Part shown: piece after piece, positions 21,401 through 32,619 of the stretch
How the letters are laid out: each line of letters starts with the position of its first letter
Numbering within the stretch: the first letter of the stretch is position 1
Made by a program: the position numbers and the translations under genes
DNA from: Neopestalotiopsis rosae
Lineage: Eukaryota > Ascomycota > Sordariomycetes > Amphisphaeriales > Sporocadaceae
DNA length: 64,000 nucleotides
Assembly: GCA_023078685.1 (NCBI GenBank)
Contig: JALGAS010000008.1
Span: 2,604,001-2,668,000, forward strand
Reading direction: 5' to 3'
Notes under the pieces: generated by a model
Database searches by the model: none
What the model saw: only the letters and a program-made list of their open reading frames with translations
What the model was told of the DNA's origin: nothing

Positions 21401-23293
21401 ATACGGCCTTGATGTATAGATCAATCTGCTTTGGGTAAAATCCAATGGTTTCGAGTTCTAGGTCGAAGTTCTGACCTGATACCAAGCCTTGTGGTCGGGA
21501 AGTCACAATAAGTGCGGGCATACCCAACAGGATGTCAAGCAGCCGCTTGAGCATACTGCCATTTTTCGATTCTTTGTACACTTCATCCAGGCCATCAAGT
21601 ATGAAAAGAGTTTTCTCATAGCCCCTTGCCTGTAGATATTTCCAAAACTGTTTAGCGAGGTCCTCGCCGTCGGAACGCTGGGAGAAATATTCCTGGCGGA
21701 ACATTCCTGCTATATTGCAATCCTTCTCGGCCAATGTCTTGAGGTTGCGCAGAGGTATCCAGAGAATCCGATCGAACAAGTCGTTCCACATACCATGATT
21801 CTTGAAGTTGTGGACGAACTTTTTACACAAGGTAGACTTTCCAATACCGGCTTGCCCTCGGATCAGGATTTTCCTAGGTGGTTTCGGACTATCCTTGTCG
21901 GTTTCCCGTGGATTGAGACTATACTTGCTGGTTTCCCGCGCGTCAAAGAGATGCTCTATCTCGACTTTCTTATCATCACTGGGAGTTTGAATGTTGAGCC
22001 GACGGGCAAGTGAGAATGGCGAAGATTGTGATATATCCTCTTTTTTTGATCGATCTCCTTCTCTCGCAGAATCTTGGATGATGGCAAGATTGACGTAGCA
22101 TGACTCCATTCGCAATCTTTCGTTTGAGATTCGCTCAATCTTCAAGGTCTCATCGGTGTAGTGGTGGTTTTTGATATGATCATCCGCCTTTTCGGGAATT
22201 CGGCTACCACGGATCTGTTTGAGAATCCTCACAATCTCCCCCGCGACAACTTTGTAGTCTCCATCGTCAGGGCTGGGAAACTTGTTCATTTGGGTGTGAG
22301 TGCGGTTCAAGGGCAGCGGATTGGGCATTATATCTATAGTTCCAGAGTCTTCGTCGACGATCTAGAAAGCCATTAGTCAAAGTGCAACACTGATGTTTGA
22401 ACAGGTAAACGAACTGGTTTTATTTGAGCTAAGAATACAGGTAGCCAAGGGAAAAGTTTTCGTGGCAAGCTCGACTTGCCTGTTTCATAAAAGGCGTTTA
22501 TACAATCGACGTAACCGTCTTGTGTACACTGTATAGTGAAGTCGCGAACAAGCTGTCCCAGCTTCCGGCTTGGCATGCTCTCCTTGAGTAGCTTCGAAAT
22601 CTTTTTGTTTCCAGAAGAAGCCCGCAGCCTGAGAAGAGGCTGGGCCAAGGATGCAACATCGCGAAACGAAGTGCCGCGGAATGGTGTCGCGAGAAATATA
22701 ATGCCACGCACATTTCTTTTCACATAAGTGTGGTTGGGAGCCTCCATCGTAAGGGCGTCGATCAAGATGATGCCGCCGAGACATGATGCCACGAAGAAAA
22801 TATGGCGTTCTCGATCTTTTTGGTGGGCTGGATTCATGAGTTTGGCTTCGATACCGGCAAGTAAAAGCAAAGCATGATCTTCCGGAGTCTTTTGACTGTA
22901 GGCAACATCATCGAAAAGGTCTGAGGGCCAGTCACACGTAAAGATGCGAGCTGATCCCACTCTGTCCGGAAGCATTGATTTATCGGCGAGCCAATTGACG
23001 TTTCCCTTCTCTGACTTCCAAATCCATGTGTCCGGCGACCTCGTATCGAAGCCATGGACAGCAACGATGTCGATGTCGGTCTCTGTCTCTTTGCCTTCTG
23101 GAGGATAGACTTGCTCAAGGCTGACATGACGAACTTTCGAACTTTTCGTGCCAGAAGCAGGTCCAGAAAGTCTTTCCGATGGCTGGTTCCGTTGAATGGA
23201 CCGGTATTCTCCCCATGAGCACCAAAATAGGACGAGGACGACAGATACTAATATGAAAATGAATAAGCCCATCGTGCTAAATTGAAGCGCCAT
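18477..23293 (-). CDS. NLR-type protein: membrane anchor, alpha/beta-hydrolase, NACHT, HEAT repeats; one in-frame stop
   Basis: Large STAND NTPase of the fungal NLR type. Exon 1 (23293-22415) and exon 2 (22361 down) join in phase 0 through a 53-nt intron, turning KP into KP-IVDEDSG. Residues 8-26 form a membrane segment. Residues 73-290 are a SesB/PGAP1-like hydrolase domain: DIDIVAVHGF, then FFVASCLGG with Cys171 where Ser is usual, and FLATPFRGT. A linker with MNKFPSPDDGDYK precedes NACHT: GQAGIGKST (about 462-470), LFILDGLDE (about 545), VTSRPQG and the NACHT-end motif FLHLTFQEYFAA (about 782). HEAT-like helical repeats fill the rest. A TAA at 19350-19352 follows residue 1296; the same frame then stays open for 290 more codons of HEAT repeats to 18477. 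It may be a pseudogene, a readthrough gene, or a functional shorter protein ending at 19350. Role inferred: non-self recognition or cell death. Confidence 0.78.
19350..19352 (-). other. in-frame TAA inside the HEAT domain of the NLR gene
   Basis: Upstream DDEVISLVVE and downstream LEDHCSKNKIKIKKAALQTL lie in one frame and together form a single normal HEAT unit. The codon would be CAA (Gln) before a C-to-T change in a CpA context, the signature of repeat-induced point mutation. No intron of workable size can remove it. The context is TAA-CTC. Confidence 0.8.
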
Positions 23294-24570
23294 TCATGAG
23301 TTGAGGACGTGAATCAACAAACAGGCTGATTGCTGGTTCTATCGTCCAGAATTCGGATATCTCCATAGCAGCGGGCAAATTGCCCCAAAATCCATGCGAA
23401 AAGACAACGTGACAAATTCAGAGTGCATTCTACTTCGAAACCATTGATTTGTAGATGAGTAAAAGAGCTCATGGCGGATTTCGGTTATCAAAGATGTCCA
23501 GTTCCGTGCTCAGCCCCCATTTCTTGCTTTCCTTCCAGATTGCCCCTCATTTAGGACTTGGGACACCAAATCCTTGCATTGCTGCTCTTTTCATTTGCTC
23601 CAAGTCATAGCCAATCAAATCGATGCTGACACAATATGCTCACGGATTCTGCCTTGTCATGTGCCTAATCAGTCGTTGTTGTCGAAGTGTGTCGTAATCG
23701 CGATTAAATACATGTGTCCCGACCCCAATTGGTCGTGTGGGAATGCACGTATATATAGCTGTTCTCTGTGTGGCTTCACTGACCGTGCTTGCCCTTTTAC
23801 GTACAGAGGTGTTTACTTTGTCGCCACGAGATTACTATTCTTTAAGTTCCGTTACTTGAACATGTGAGAACTGCGCGAAAAAAGGTTGAGTATAATAATA
23901 AGTAAAGCTGGGAGCTCTGTATCAAATTCTATTGGATTCTGGTAGGAGGTTTAAGCTGTTGTTGATGGACTTCGTACGGCATTGCCTGCAAACAACATGT
24001 TCGCCATGGAATATAACGTGCAGTAGTTCCATGAAAAGAAATTACGTATTCCCTTCATCATCACGAACCCATTCGACAATACTATCTCGTCATTATTGTC
24101 TAACCGCAACTCGATGTAATTGCAGCCCGCTGGCCCTCGAGCGAGACAACCAAATCCGAATGTAGTCACGGCTTCATATTTCTCTAAGCTGGAAGAATTC
24201 ATGCCATCGCGCATTTATAATATCTCAAGTCTATCATTGGGCATTACAAATTGACATTAGCAACTGTCCTTGCGGATGTACGCTCTTCTGGCCTATATGC
24301 CTCCAATGTAAACAGAAAACAACGAAATCTCATGCGCTCGACTCGTGATCCGTGACGGGCATTTGAAACATTACCGCGTATGCATGTGTCCACCCTCCGC
24401 CGTTTCCTTGAATACTGCCAATGTGTCAAATGCCTCATGCTTCTAAAAACGCCGAACCCATGCAAATGAGCCACCAAACTTTCACTTTCTCGGTTCCCGT
24501 CCCCGTCATCCTCATCCCATTACGATTGTCATGCGATGCTTTCTGTATACTACAAGTTCCCTGTCCAACT
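23294..24570. other. intergenic upstream of the NLR gene
   Basis: About 1.3 kb holding the NLR promoter and the 3' flank of the next minus-strand gene. The frames at 23574-23867 and 23932-24165 have no family features. No RNA gene or repeat is recognised. Confidence 0.45.
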
Positions 24571-26622
24571 TTACTCATTTGCACCATTCCTGGGGCTTCG
24601 ACGTCGCGATTCCTCGAATTCTTCCATCATGAACCTCTGACTGAAACTCCGCGGTGTACCATTAAAAGGCACCACTTCGGGACGATAGCTCGTAGACTCA
24701 TCCACTCCACTTCGGCCATCGACACTGCCAACGAATGAATAGACATTGCCCATCTTGGCTGCTTTCTCGAGGATCGAATGGTCTTTGACGCTTGATATGG
24801 TGAAGGGTTTGCCATTGTATGATCCAACAGCTTCTGTGAAATGTCGCGAAGGTGGAGATGTCTCGGCCGGTGTCGGCTTGGCAATGGGAATCGCTGGCGA
24901 GGTAGAAAGCATAGCTGAAGAATCTGGTGTGGGCTCGTTCTCAATATCCTCATCGATATCCTCATCTTCCACTTCAGGGAGATATTTCTCCATTTTCTGT
25001 GTCGAGTCTCGTTTGCTCTTCTGGCCTCCAAGCGAGTCCTCCTCTTCCCACTCAAACAGCTCATCGTCATCTGTCTGGGCAACTGGCTGCACGCCACTGC
25101 TTGATTGAGGTTTTGTCCCCTTAGTCTCGATAGGACGAGAGTTGGTTAAAATGCCTTTGGGGTTCGTCGCGTTCAATGGTGGATTTTGGGAGGGCTTTGT
25201 GCTGGAAGGCTGATCATGAGATTTCTGAGAATCTGGCTCACCAATGCTCGCTTGAGGAGGTGAAAATCGCTTCTTTGCCTTGAAGGAAGTCAACGCGGGC
25301 ATTTCCAAAAGCTCATCCTCTTCCTCGTCCTCGTAGGCTTCGGATCCATTGGTGTCAGCCTCCACGATCTCGACATGCTCCACCGTGCCCGAGACACTCT
25401 CCACATTCGGCTGATCCGCACTGGCTGGAGCGGCTCCTGGAGTCGTTCTGGTTCCCTTTCGCGAGCCCATGACCAAGGTTTCTTCGTCTTCGTCCATATC
25501 CTGTAAATTACCCACCAAAGACCAGTTGGAAGTGTCCTCGGCAGAGTTGCGTGCCATGGCCTTGAGCTTATCTGTTGAAGATACCTTCTTGGGTTGTGGT
25601 GGAGAGCTGCCTAACAGACTCGCACCATCGTCTACTGATTCGGGAGGATCTGAGTCATACGACGAAGACATGATATTGGTTGTATTCGAAAGTGGTGACT
25701 GCATGTGCTCAATGACACGAGGTGACAGGAGTGGCGAAGCAGTAGGCAGCACTTCTCCACCCTCGACCTCGAAGCGCACACGGCGAGGACTGGGAGCTTT
25801 GACAGATGAGCTCGAGGAACGACGAAGAGCACTTCGCCGAAGTTGCTTACTAGAGCTGTCATCTGATGCGACGGATGAAATTGTTTCTTCGGTAAGATTC
25901 CTGACGGGGTCAGGTCGAGTGGTAGCTACAGTCAAGTCCACCGCTGTTTTCTCGTCTTTGGCCGAGTCAGTGGTTAGCTCATTGCTCTTGCTTGGAGACG
26001 AAAGCACTGCTGCGGGTAAACTGGGTGTTGGTATTGGTGCTGGTGCTGGTGCGGGAGCTGGAGTTGGAGCTGGTGCAGGCGACAGTCTGTTGTTGTCGTT
26101 CTCCCGGCCATCAAGCAAAGGCAAGTAACTCGGTGTGAACAAACCCTGAAACTCTCTCTCGCGCTCGTGCGGACTTCTCGGGGTATTGTCATTGTCGGAC
26201 GAAGACGGCGCAGGTGATTTGGGAGGCAGCAGGGGTGGTGGTGTAGGCTTGGCGGTTTTATTTTCTTGAGGAGAGTGGCTGTCTTCTATCGTTGTCGTGG
26301 TGTTGTTGTTGCTGCTGCTGCTGCTGCTGTGCTGGTTGGTGTTGTTGTCGTTGTCCATGTGCGTCTTCCTCGGTGACTCATTTCTGATTGGGTTGTCGAG
26401 GTCGAGAGCAGGCTGGAGGGCGGGATACTTGTGCATAGAATCCTTGATGGTCTTTTCAACCGTGGCCGAGAGATCATCGGGAATGTTCTGCAGCAAATTA
26501 CGAGAGTATCTCTGAAATTCGCAAGCCATGTCTTGGCGGTGGGTTTCCACCTTTTGCTCGAGTTCCGAAAGCTTGTTCAGCAGCTCGGAGGCGAGGCTGG
26601 TCGCGTCGTGCATTGCCGCCAT
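24571..26622 (-). CDS. 683-residue largely disordered protein, function unknown
   Basis: Single exon. Not recognised as a known family. Residues 1-80 form a helical, probably coiled-coil region (LASELLNKLSELEQKVETHR, then CEFQRYSRNLLQNIPDDL). The rest is low complexity: an Asn/Ser run, a Pro/Ala run (PAPTPAPAPAPAPIPTP), Ser-rich stretches and acidic patches such as EAYEDEEEDELLEMP. Conserved-looking islands are RRVRFEVEGGEV, ALTSFKAKKRFSPPQ, KDHSILEKAAKMGNVYSFVGS and the tail TPRSFSQRFMMEEFEESRRR. VRFE-type and SP/TP sites hint at a phosphoregulated scaffold, but that is speculation. The frame stays open 124 codons upstream to 26994. I prefer ATG at 26622 because the upstream part is Arg/Gln-rich, compositionally unlike the rest, and reads like a leader. 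Confidence 0.7.
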   Translation of the reverse strand: MAAMHDATSLASELLNKLSELEQKVETHRQDMACEFQRYSRNLLQNIPDDLSATVEKTIKDSMHKYPALQPALDLDNPIRNESPRKTHMDNDNNTNQHSSSSSSNNNTTTTIEDSHSPQENKTAKPTPPPLLPPKSPAPSSSDNDNTPRSPHEREREFQGLFTPSYLPLLDGRENDNNRLSPAPAPTPAPAPAPAPIPTPSLPAAVLSSPSKSNELTTDSAKDEKTAVDLTVATTRPDPVRNLTEETISSVASDDSSSKQLRRSALRRSSSSSVKAPSPRRVRFEVEGGEVLPTASPLLSPRVIEHMQSPLSNTTNIMSSSYDSDPPESVDDGASLLGSSPPQPKKVSSTDKLKAMARNSAEDTSNWSLVGNLQDMDEDEETLVMGSRKGTRTTPGAAPASADQPNVESVSGTVEHVEIVEADTNGSEAYEDEEEDELLEMPALTSFKAKKRFSPPQASIGEPDSQKSHDQPSSTKPSQNPPLNATNPKGILTNSRPIETKGTKPQSSSGVQPVAQTDDDELFEWEEEDSLGGQKSKRDSTQKMEKYLPEVEDEDIDEDIENEPTPDSSAMLSTSPAIPIAKPTPAETSPPSRHFTEAVGSYNGKPFTISSVKDHSILEKAAKMGNVYSFVGSVDGRSGVDESTSYRPEVVPFNGTPRSFSQRFMMEEFEESRRRSPRNGANE
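26300..26335 (-). repeat. coding GTT/GCT microsatellite
   Basis: A run of GTT then GCT triplets on the plus strand encodes consecutive Ser and Asn residues in the disordered protein. Likely length-polymorphic. Confidence 0.8.
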
Positions 26623-28842
26623 TGTGGACGACGAAGTTAGGGTTGGCGGCCAAACAAGCAAGAGCTCTGCTTGTCTGATCTCACAAGGTCGAAAACAGCG
26701 ACGGATAGACAAAGGAGCGCATGCATGGTCTGCTGCCTGTTTGTGCTGTAGACGACGTCGTTGAGCTTGTTGCGCACGAACAACAGAAGCTGGTTGCGCG
26801 ATCGGAGCGGGGGGTAAATTGTGTTGTCTTTGTGTGCGCGTGACACGAATTGACCTTTTGCAGACGCATGTATTATGCGCCTGTGATGTGAGGATTTCAG
26901 TGGTGTGACGTCTGTGTGGCAGGTTCAATGGTGGTTGGTTGGTTGATCTGTTTGTTCTGTGTGGTGCATGTGGGATAGAGAAAGAAAGTCTCAAATGCTG
27001 GTAGGTCTGGTAGGTACGTAGTGATTAGGTAGAGGTGATGTCTGGTAGCTACCATTAGACACGCCAGTCGATAAGGCAATGAATTTTTTCTTTATCTTTT
27101 GGTTCTTGGTAATTGTGTTTTGAGAAATTTGGTCGCGATCACCTAGCTTCCGTGCAAACTTCTAGAAGGAAGTTGACGAAGAAAAAAAAATTGACAAATT
27201 GCCGGTACCCCGGTCTGCCACTCAATCACTCTGTCTAACGGTACGGTAGGCCCGAGAGTTGGGTGCATTCAAATCAAGGTGTGCAACCTTCTTTGCCGGT
27301 AATCCACGACCAGAGAGTTGGGACTGTCAAGGCCTGGGTTGGGGTCTAGAACTCCAAATGTCCCCCTGGCCGATATTGATGGAGGGATGGAGGGATGTAT
27401 GACTGGCAGCTAGAGCTGGCCTGGTGTGAGAGTGGTTGATTGAATGATCTCACAGTGATAGGAAGCGGCAGAGTCGAGCAAGTGAGCAAGCTGAGCAGCA
27501 GATCGCTACCGCAGGTAATCTGGTAATGTAGCGTAGGTAGCTGACGTTACACTACTCCCAACAGACTTGACGCCGCCTTATGAGGCGAACGCGCAAATAA
27601 GCACTGAAGATAGCGCTCTCAAGCTCCAGTGCTGGCTCTTGCTGGCACACCAATTGACTGATTGACAGGGCACAGGGCGCCTCTCACAAATTGATCGATC
27701 TGACAGATCTCAGATCTCAGGTCTTCAGGGTTGTTTGTTGACTGACAATCTGCTGCTTTGGTCAATGTCTGGCTTCTTTCTCACCGCTGCAACAGAAGAG
27801 ATCTTGTAAATTTAGTCCATGAGCAATTGACATCTGGCTTTTGGTTAAAACCTGCGAGATGGCAGGGCTGGACCGGGGCTGAGCTGGGTCGATCCACGGT
27901 CAATCCACGGTCGGTTGGTCGGAATCTTGTGCTTGCGAGCCCTCATCATCATCGTCCCCACCCTTGAGTACGTAGAAGTCTCGTATCCGACCGCCATACG
28001 TACATCGCTACCCTCCAGTTATACCCCCAACCGAGTCGTGAATGACTTGCACTAGTTAGCACCCAGTTTATGCGGAGCAGAACCGAGATCTGCAAACCAT
28101 CCTTTGCGGAGAAATGCTCACTATGGCCTGATGTGTATGAATAATACACAAATGTCCACATTATCAGCAAGATCACCACATCTATATTTGTTGACCTGGG
28201 GTAATTGCGGATAAATATCATTCATGGTAGTTATAGCCGTCCGATATCGGTTATTCGGTGCTATTGGGTTTAATCATTGCCCATCTTATAGACATCCCTG
28301 CCTTTCATTCATGCCTACCAGATCAGGAGCATTATTAGTATAGTCGATTCTCTGGTCAACAATGAGAACAGACTCTCGGTTGTATAGCCGAGAATCATAT
28401 GCTTCACCGCAAAAGAAAAAAGAAAGGCCCGTGTCGCGCCATCTTGCACTTGTATACCAACTCTCACGATGCAATCACGTAAATGTTTAGTGGATAGTTA
28501 TATGCTTCAACATCTCTTTGATTGATTTTATTTGATGCTTAGAGGGAGTTCCATCACTGGGCCTGATCTGCCACTGCTAGAAAATGGCCCAATCCTCTTA
28601 GCTCCCATGGTTTCTGGGACTATACAGTCTAACATGTACATTATTATATACAGGCACAACAAGACTGTTCGCCGCTTTGCATCCGCAAGAACCTCAAGAG
28701 AAGTGACACAAGTACTTGAGACCAAGACTTGGGCTTCTCTGTCCCAGAGACCAAGGGCAATGCCGTGATTTCAAACCGGGCTTTCAAAAACTTGACAAAG
28801 TCGCGCGCGTACTTGCAATTTTTGGCCGTGGAGTGTGTTGTA
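26623..28842. other. 2.2 kb intergenic and leader region
   Basis: Probable long 5' leader and promoter of the 683-residue protein, then the 3' flank of the RING gene. Short direct repeats occur, such as a GATCTCA duplication near 27700-27722 and a doubled TCCACGGTC near 27893-27912. No credible gene or RNA found. Confidence 0.4.
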
Positions 28843-31823
28843 TTAATCCCAGCGGTCACCCTCTCTTTCTGCCTCGAGACGCCTCATTCGTTGCTCATCG
28901 CTTTCAGAGGTGCTTTCGCCTCGACGGTTTTTGCGTCTACCACCGCGATCATCTCCGCCATCCCGACTTCGCTTCATACCAGCTAGACCGGCAAGGCCCG
29001 CCATTCGTTGTGCCTCCTTGAGCAACCTCTCTCGGTCTCTGGCCTCACGCTCTAGAGTATGGGGGTCTTTACCAATGGCAGCAGGGGCACCCTTGGGCGC
29101 AGCAGTAGAGGCGTGAGAGCCACGGCGTGAGTTTGACATTTCACTGTCACGCCTATGAGAGGAAGACTTGGGCTTCGAACTGGCACCTTTGATGGAGAAT
29201 TCGGCCGACCCGGAGCCTTTGCCAGCTATGCTGCTGCTGCTACCTCGAGGTCCACTGGGAGGATTGAAGTCTTTCGCAGCCAGATCGGTGGCGACTGAAG
29301 GTTCACGTGAACCTTTCCGACTGCTTCTGTGTCGGTAATCTCTGTCCCGGTCGCGCTCGCGGTCACGGTCACGGTCCCGTCGGCGCTCTTTTCGATCCCG
29401 ATCCCGATCTCTGTCTCTGTCGCGATCCCTCTCTCGGTCTCGGTCCCGGTCCCTGTCGCGATCACGAGGTCTGTCTCTATCCCGCTCGCGCTCTCGCTCA
29501 TATTCGTGACGAGAGCGGTGGCTTGACTTCTTACGATACTCGCGATCGCTGTCCCGATCTCGTTCGCGTTCCTTGTCCCTGTGGCTTCTATGACCAGAAC
29601 GCTTATGTTCACGGTCACGTTCCGGCGAGCCAGACCTCGACCTCTCGTCGTATCTGTCATCCTTGGGCCGACTCTTGTAGTCGTCGTCTCGGGTCGATCG
29701 TCGTGATTTATGTCTGTGTCGACGGCCCTCATCATCCCGATCTCCTTCCGTAATGGTTTCCGACTGATGCCTTCTGTGCCGCCGCGAGTCCTTGTGGTCC
29801 TTGTCGCGAGACTGGCTATGACTTCGGCTCCTAGATCGCGAGTGAGAAGGGTCGTAATCTCTGTCATTGGCCCTGCTTCTCTTTTCATCTCTGTCATTAC
29901 CATAGTCTTCTCTGTCCTGTTCAGATGGACGCTCCGTCTTGTCACGTGTATGTTGGGAGTGCCGAGAACTACTTCGCGACTGTGGCATCTCATCCTGAAT
30001 AGGACTCTCGACAACGGGGCTGTTAGTAATTGCAGGACGATGATCTTGTATGAAGCCACGAGCGCGCAGATGAAGTGTACTGGTGTTTGGGAGCCCCTGG
30101 CGCATAGCCTTGGGTCCAGTAGGGGCATTCAGCGGTGCATTGGGCGCTGCGGGGACACCAGCACCATACGAAAAGCCTTGTGGTCGAGAGTACGAATCTG
30201 CGGAGACATCACCGTTGGCTACACCAGTTTCACCATGATTTTCGCCCGAGGCATCGTCAGTGCCTTCCGCTCCATGGGGATCCTGGCCTGCAACATCTTG
30301 CTCCCCGTCCGCAGGAACAGTTCTGCCGAACTCGTCGGTGCTGCCAGGTTTCTGGGCTCCGTCTTCTCCACCGCCGGCGCCGTCCTGCGACATAAAGTTA
30401 TTGCTAGGATGCTGCGCAATGTCTTGACTCCACATCTGCTGTTGACCATAGTGACGCTGGTAACCTTGGTTGTAGCCACCACGACTATAGCCTCCACGCC
30501 AGCCGCGACCACGGCCACCTCTGCCTCGATACTGGTAGTTGCCTTGTCCGTTGAACTGGCCATAGTTACCTGCATTGTAGCCTCCTTGGAAGCCCGAGTT
30601 AAAGTTGCCATAGTCACCGTTGGCCATGCCAGTAGCATTTGGATTGAAATTATCTTGCCAGGATTGCTGATCGTTCCAGTCATTGCTGCCACCATTGAAG
30701 CCATTCATGCCCATATTCATGTTCATGCCGTTCATGTTCATGCCTTGTGCCCCGAAGCCTCCATTCATCATTACGTTCTGCATCACCATTGGGTCCATAC
30801 CCATGCCCATGCCTGTAAGGTAATTAATATGAGGACCTGCTTGCAATATATCGTACGGCTTACCCATCATTGGGAATCCTCCAAAGGATGGATTCATTGA
30901 GTTCTGCATCATCATCATTTGCATCTGCATGGGGTTCATGCTTGCACCGTCAAAGCCTGCGCCGTTTGGATAATCGCCAGATTCTTCTTCGTAATCCTCG
31001 TCGTTTTGTTTGGATGAGTCTTGACCGTCGACCTCATCTCCGTTTGTAGGCTCGTCTTGTTGGTCGCCAGCACTTGGCGCCTGTGGCACGACGGCCTCAT
31101 CTTCAGCATTATTTGCATCTTGGTCGGTTGGTTGAGGCAATGATTCATCATCCTGCGACTGTTAGCATCTTCGAAGTATAACATTCTGGTTCTTATGCCT
31201 ACCCGGTGCGGCTCGTCTTCGCTTGAAAGATGGGTTTCAGTACTAGGCAAAGGTTCGCCTGAAGCTGAAGGTTGTTCAGCTTGGCCTTCGGAGTCGGCGA
31301 TGGGTGCTGAGGTGGCATTTTCATCGAGCGTCGAATCAACAGGCAGCTTTGCGACTGCAGGTGCCGGAGTCGGAGTGGGCTCAACAGGTGTGAGCGGCGG
31401 GGAATCGTTGACTTTTGGTTTCGCTGCTTCGCGCTTCTTCTCTTCCGTCTTTAAAAAGACTCTGATGGTAGTACGCAGGGACTTGTAGACGGTACAGTCG
31501 TCGCCAGAGACCGGCGAGTGCTCACATACAGGGCACGAGGAGGGGAGCGTCGACTGGCCTGAAAACACCAATGTGAGTAGCTGTCCCATTGCGCTCGAGT
31601 GAAGATGTTACGTACAGTTTTCGCAGATGGCTGTCTCGCAACACGGCAGTCGAAAAGCGTTAACTGCAAGCTTATTGCAGTTGGCGCATTTCAACTTTGA
31701 AGGTAGCTCATCCTGAGCCAGAGAACTAGAGATCAGGTCAGTAATCGTCACTATGGGCAACGCAAGAACGATTCAATGTTCATACCTGGCGAGTTCCAAC
31801 TGAGCTGGCGTAAGGGCAGCCAT
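28843..31823 (-). CDS. RING-type zinc finger protein with Met/Gly-rich centre and Arg-Asp-rich tail
   Basis: Four exons on the minus strand: 31823-31786, 31725-31616, 31558-31203, 31152-28843, all in phase, 937 residues. The RING-like finger (residues about 24-65) reads CANCNKLAVNAF, CCETAICENC and CPVCEHSP, split by the second intron. Its form resembles the C-terminal finger of the Mpe1/RBBP6 group, but no DWNN domain precedes it. A Pro/Thr-rich acidic region follows, then a Met/Asn/Gly segment (residues about 220-300), RGG-like GRGRGWRGGYSRGGY, and an RS/RD/RE tail of more than 250 residues. The architecture suggests an E3 ligase or RNA-processing factor in nuclear speckles. RING activity is inferred only. 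Annotation from the long exon alone would miss the zinc finger. Confidence 0.82.
29345..29500 (-). repeat. Arg-Asp-encoding hexanucleotide repeat
   Basis: Degenerate CGGTCN/CGATCN hexamers on the plus strand encode alternating R-D and R-E dipeptides in the tail of the RING protein. Confidence 0.8.
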
Positions 31824-32619
31824 TATACCGATCAGATCAGGCAGATCTGCAATCAACTAAAAGATGTTGCTGCCGGTAAGGTAAGTTCAGAACCGAAGAG
31901 ACCTCGAATCTCGAACTTTCTTGGCCTAATGGACTTTGCGTCAGGTTATCGCCCGAGTGCGGCCATTGATTTATCGTCGTCGCAGGATGTTATAAATGCC
32001 AGCGCTGTCACGAAAGGGAAAAAAATTATGTTTCTTGATGGAGGGACAAATAGAATTAGGTGGAGCAGCCTCAAAAATGCTGCTCGAAATCTTTAATCAG
32101 GCGCGCTCGAAGGCTGCCACACGCTACGGCTAGAGGCGTCGTGCATTTGGCCATGCATTTTTGGCGGATCAGCTCGCAAAAGGCCACTAAACTCTTGGCA
32201 ACGTCTGGTCTGTGCGCGCGTTATCAGCGTTATCAACGTACAGACTGGCGGGGCCTAGGTGAATGCTGTGTTAAGCATCGGCTTTGGCATACTGTATTTG
32301 AGAAACTTGTTTTGGGTTTTTGCAATATGATATATTCCAACTATACAATGGAACATAATAAATGCGATTCACCTATTACAACGACTTCTGTTCATGATTT
32401 CAAACAGAATCTGAAAACGCTTGGTGACTTGGAAGCCAGGTACGCCTGGAGCTTGGGCCATATGACGACAGGGGTCTGCTGAGCATCGATGCTACATGTA
32501 GCCAGCTGGGCACATGCAATCGACATTGTACCTACTTACAACACCACCAGTTGTCTGCTAATTCGAGTTACCGGGACTCGGGCTGCAGATTGACCAAGAT
32601 CCAGGCAAACTCGTACATC
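31824..32619. promoter_or_regulatory. divergent upstream region, RING gene and PBN1
   Basis: 796 bases between two divergent starts. Frames at 31776-32096 and 32060-32482 lack domains; the first overlaps antisense to the RING gene's first exon. Promoters of both genes should lie here. Confidence 0.45.

Noticed and set aside
26623..26994. N-terminal extension of the 683-residue protein
   Set aside because: The frame is open, but the sequence is Arg/Gln/His-rich, unlike the rest, and contains leader-like CA-rich DNA. The ATG at 26622 begins the helical segment that looks conserved.
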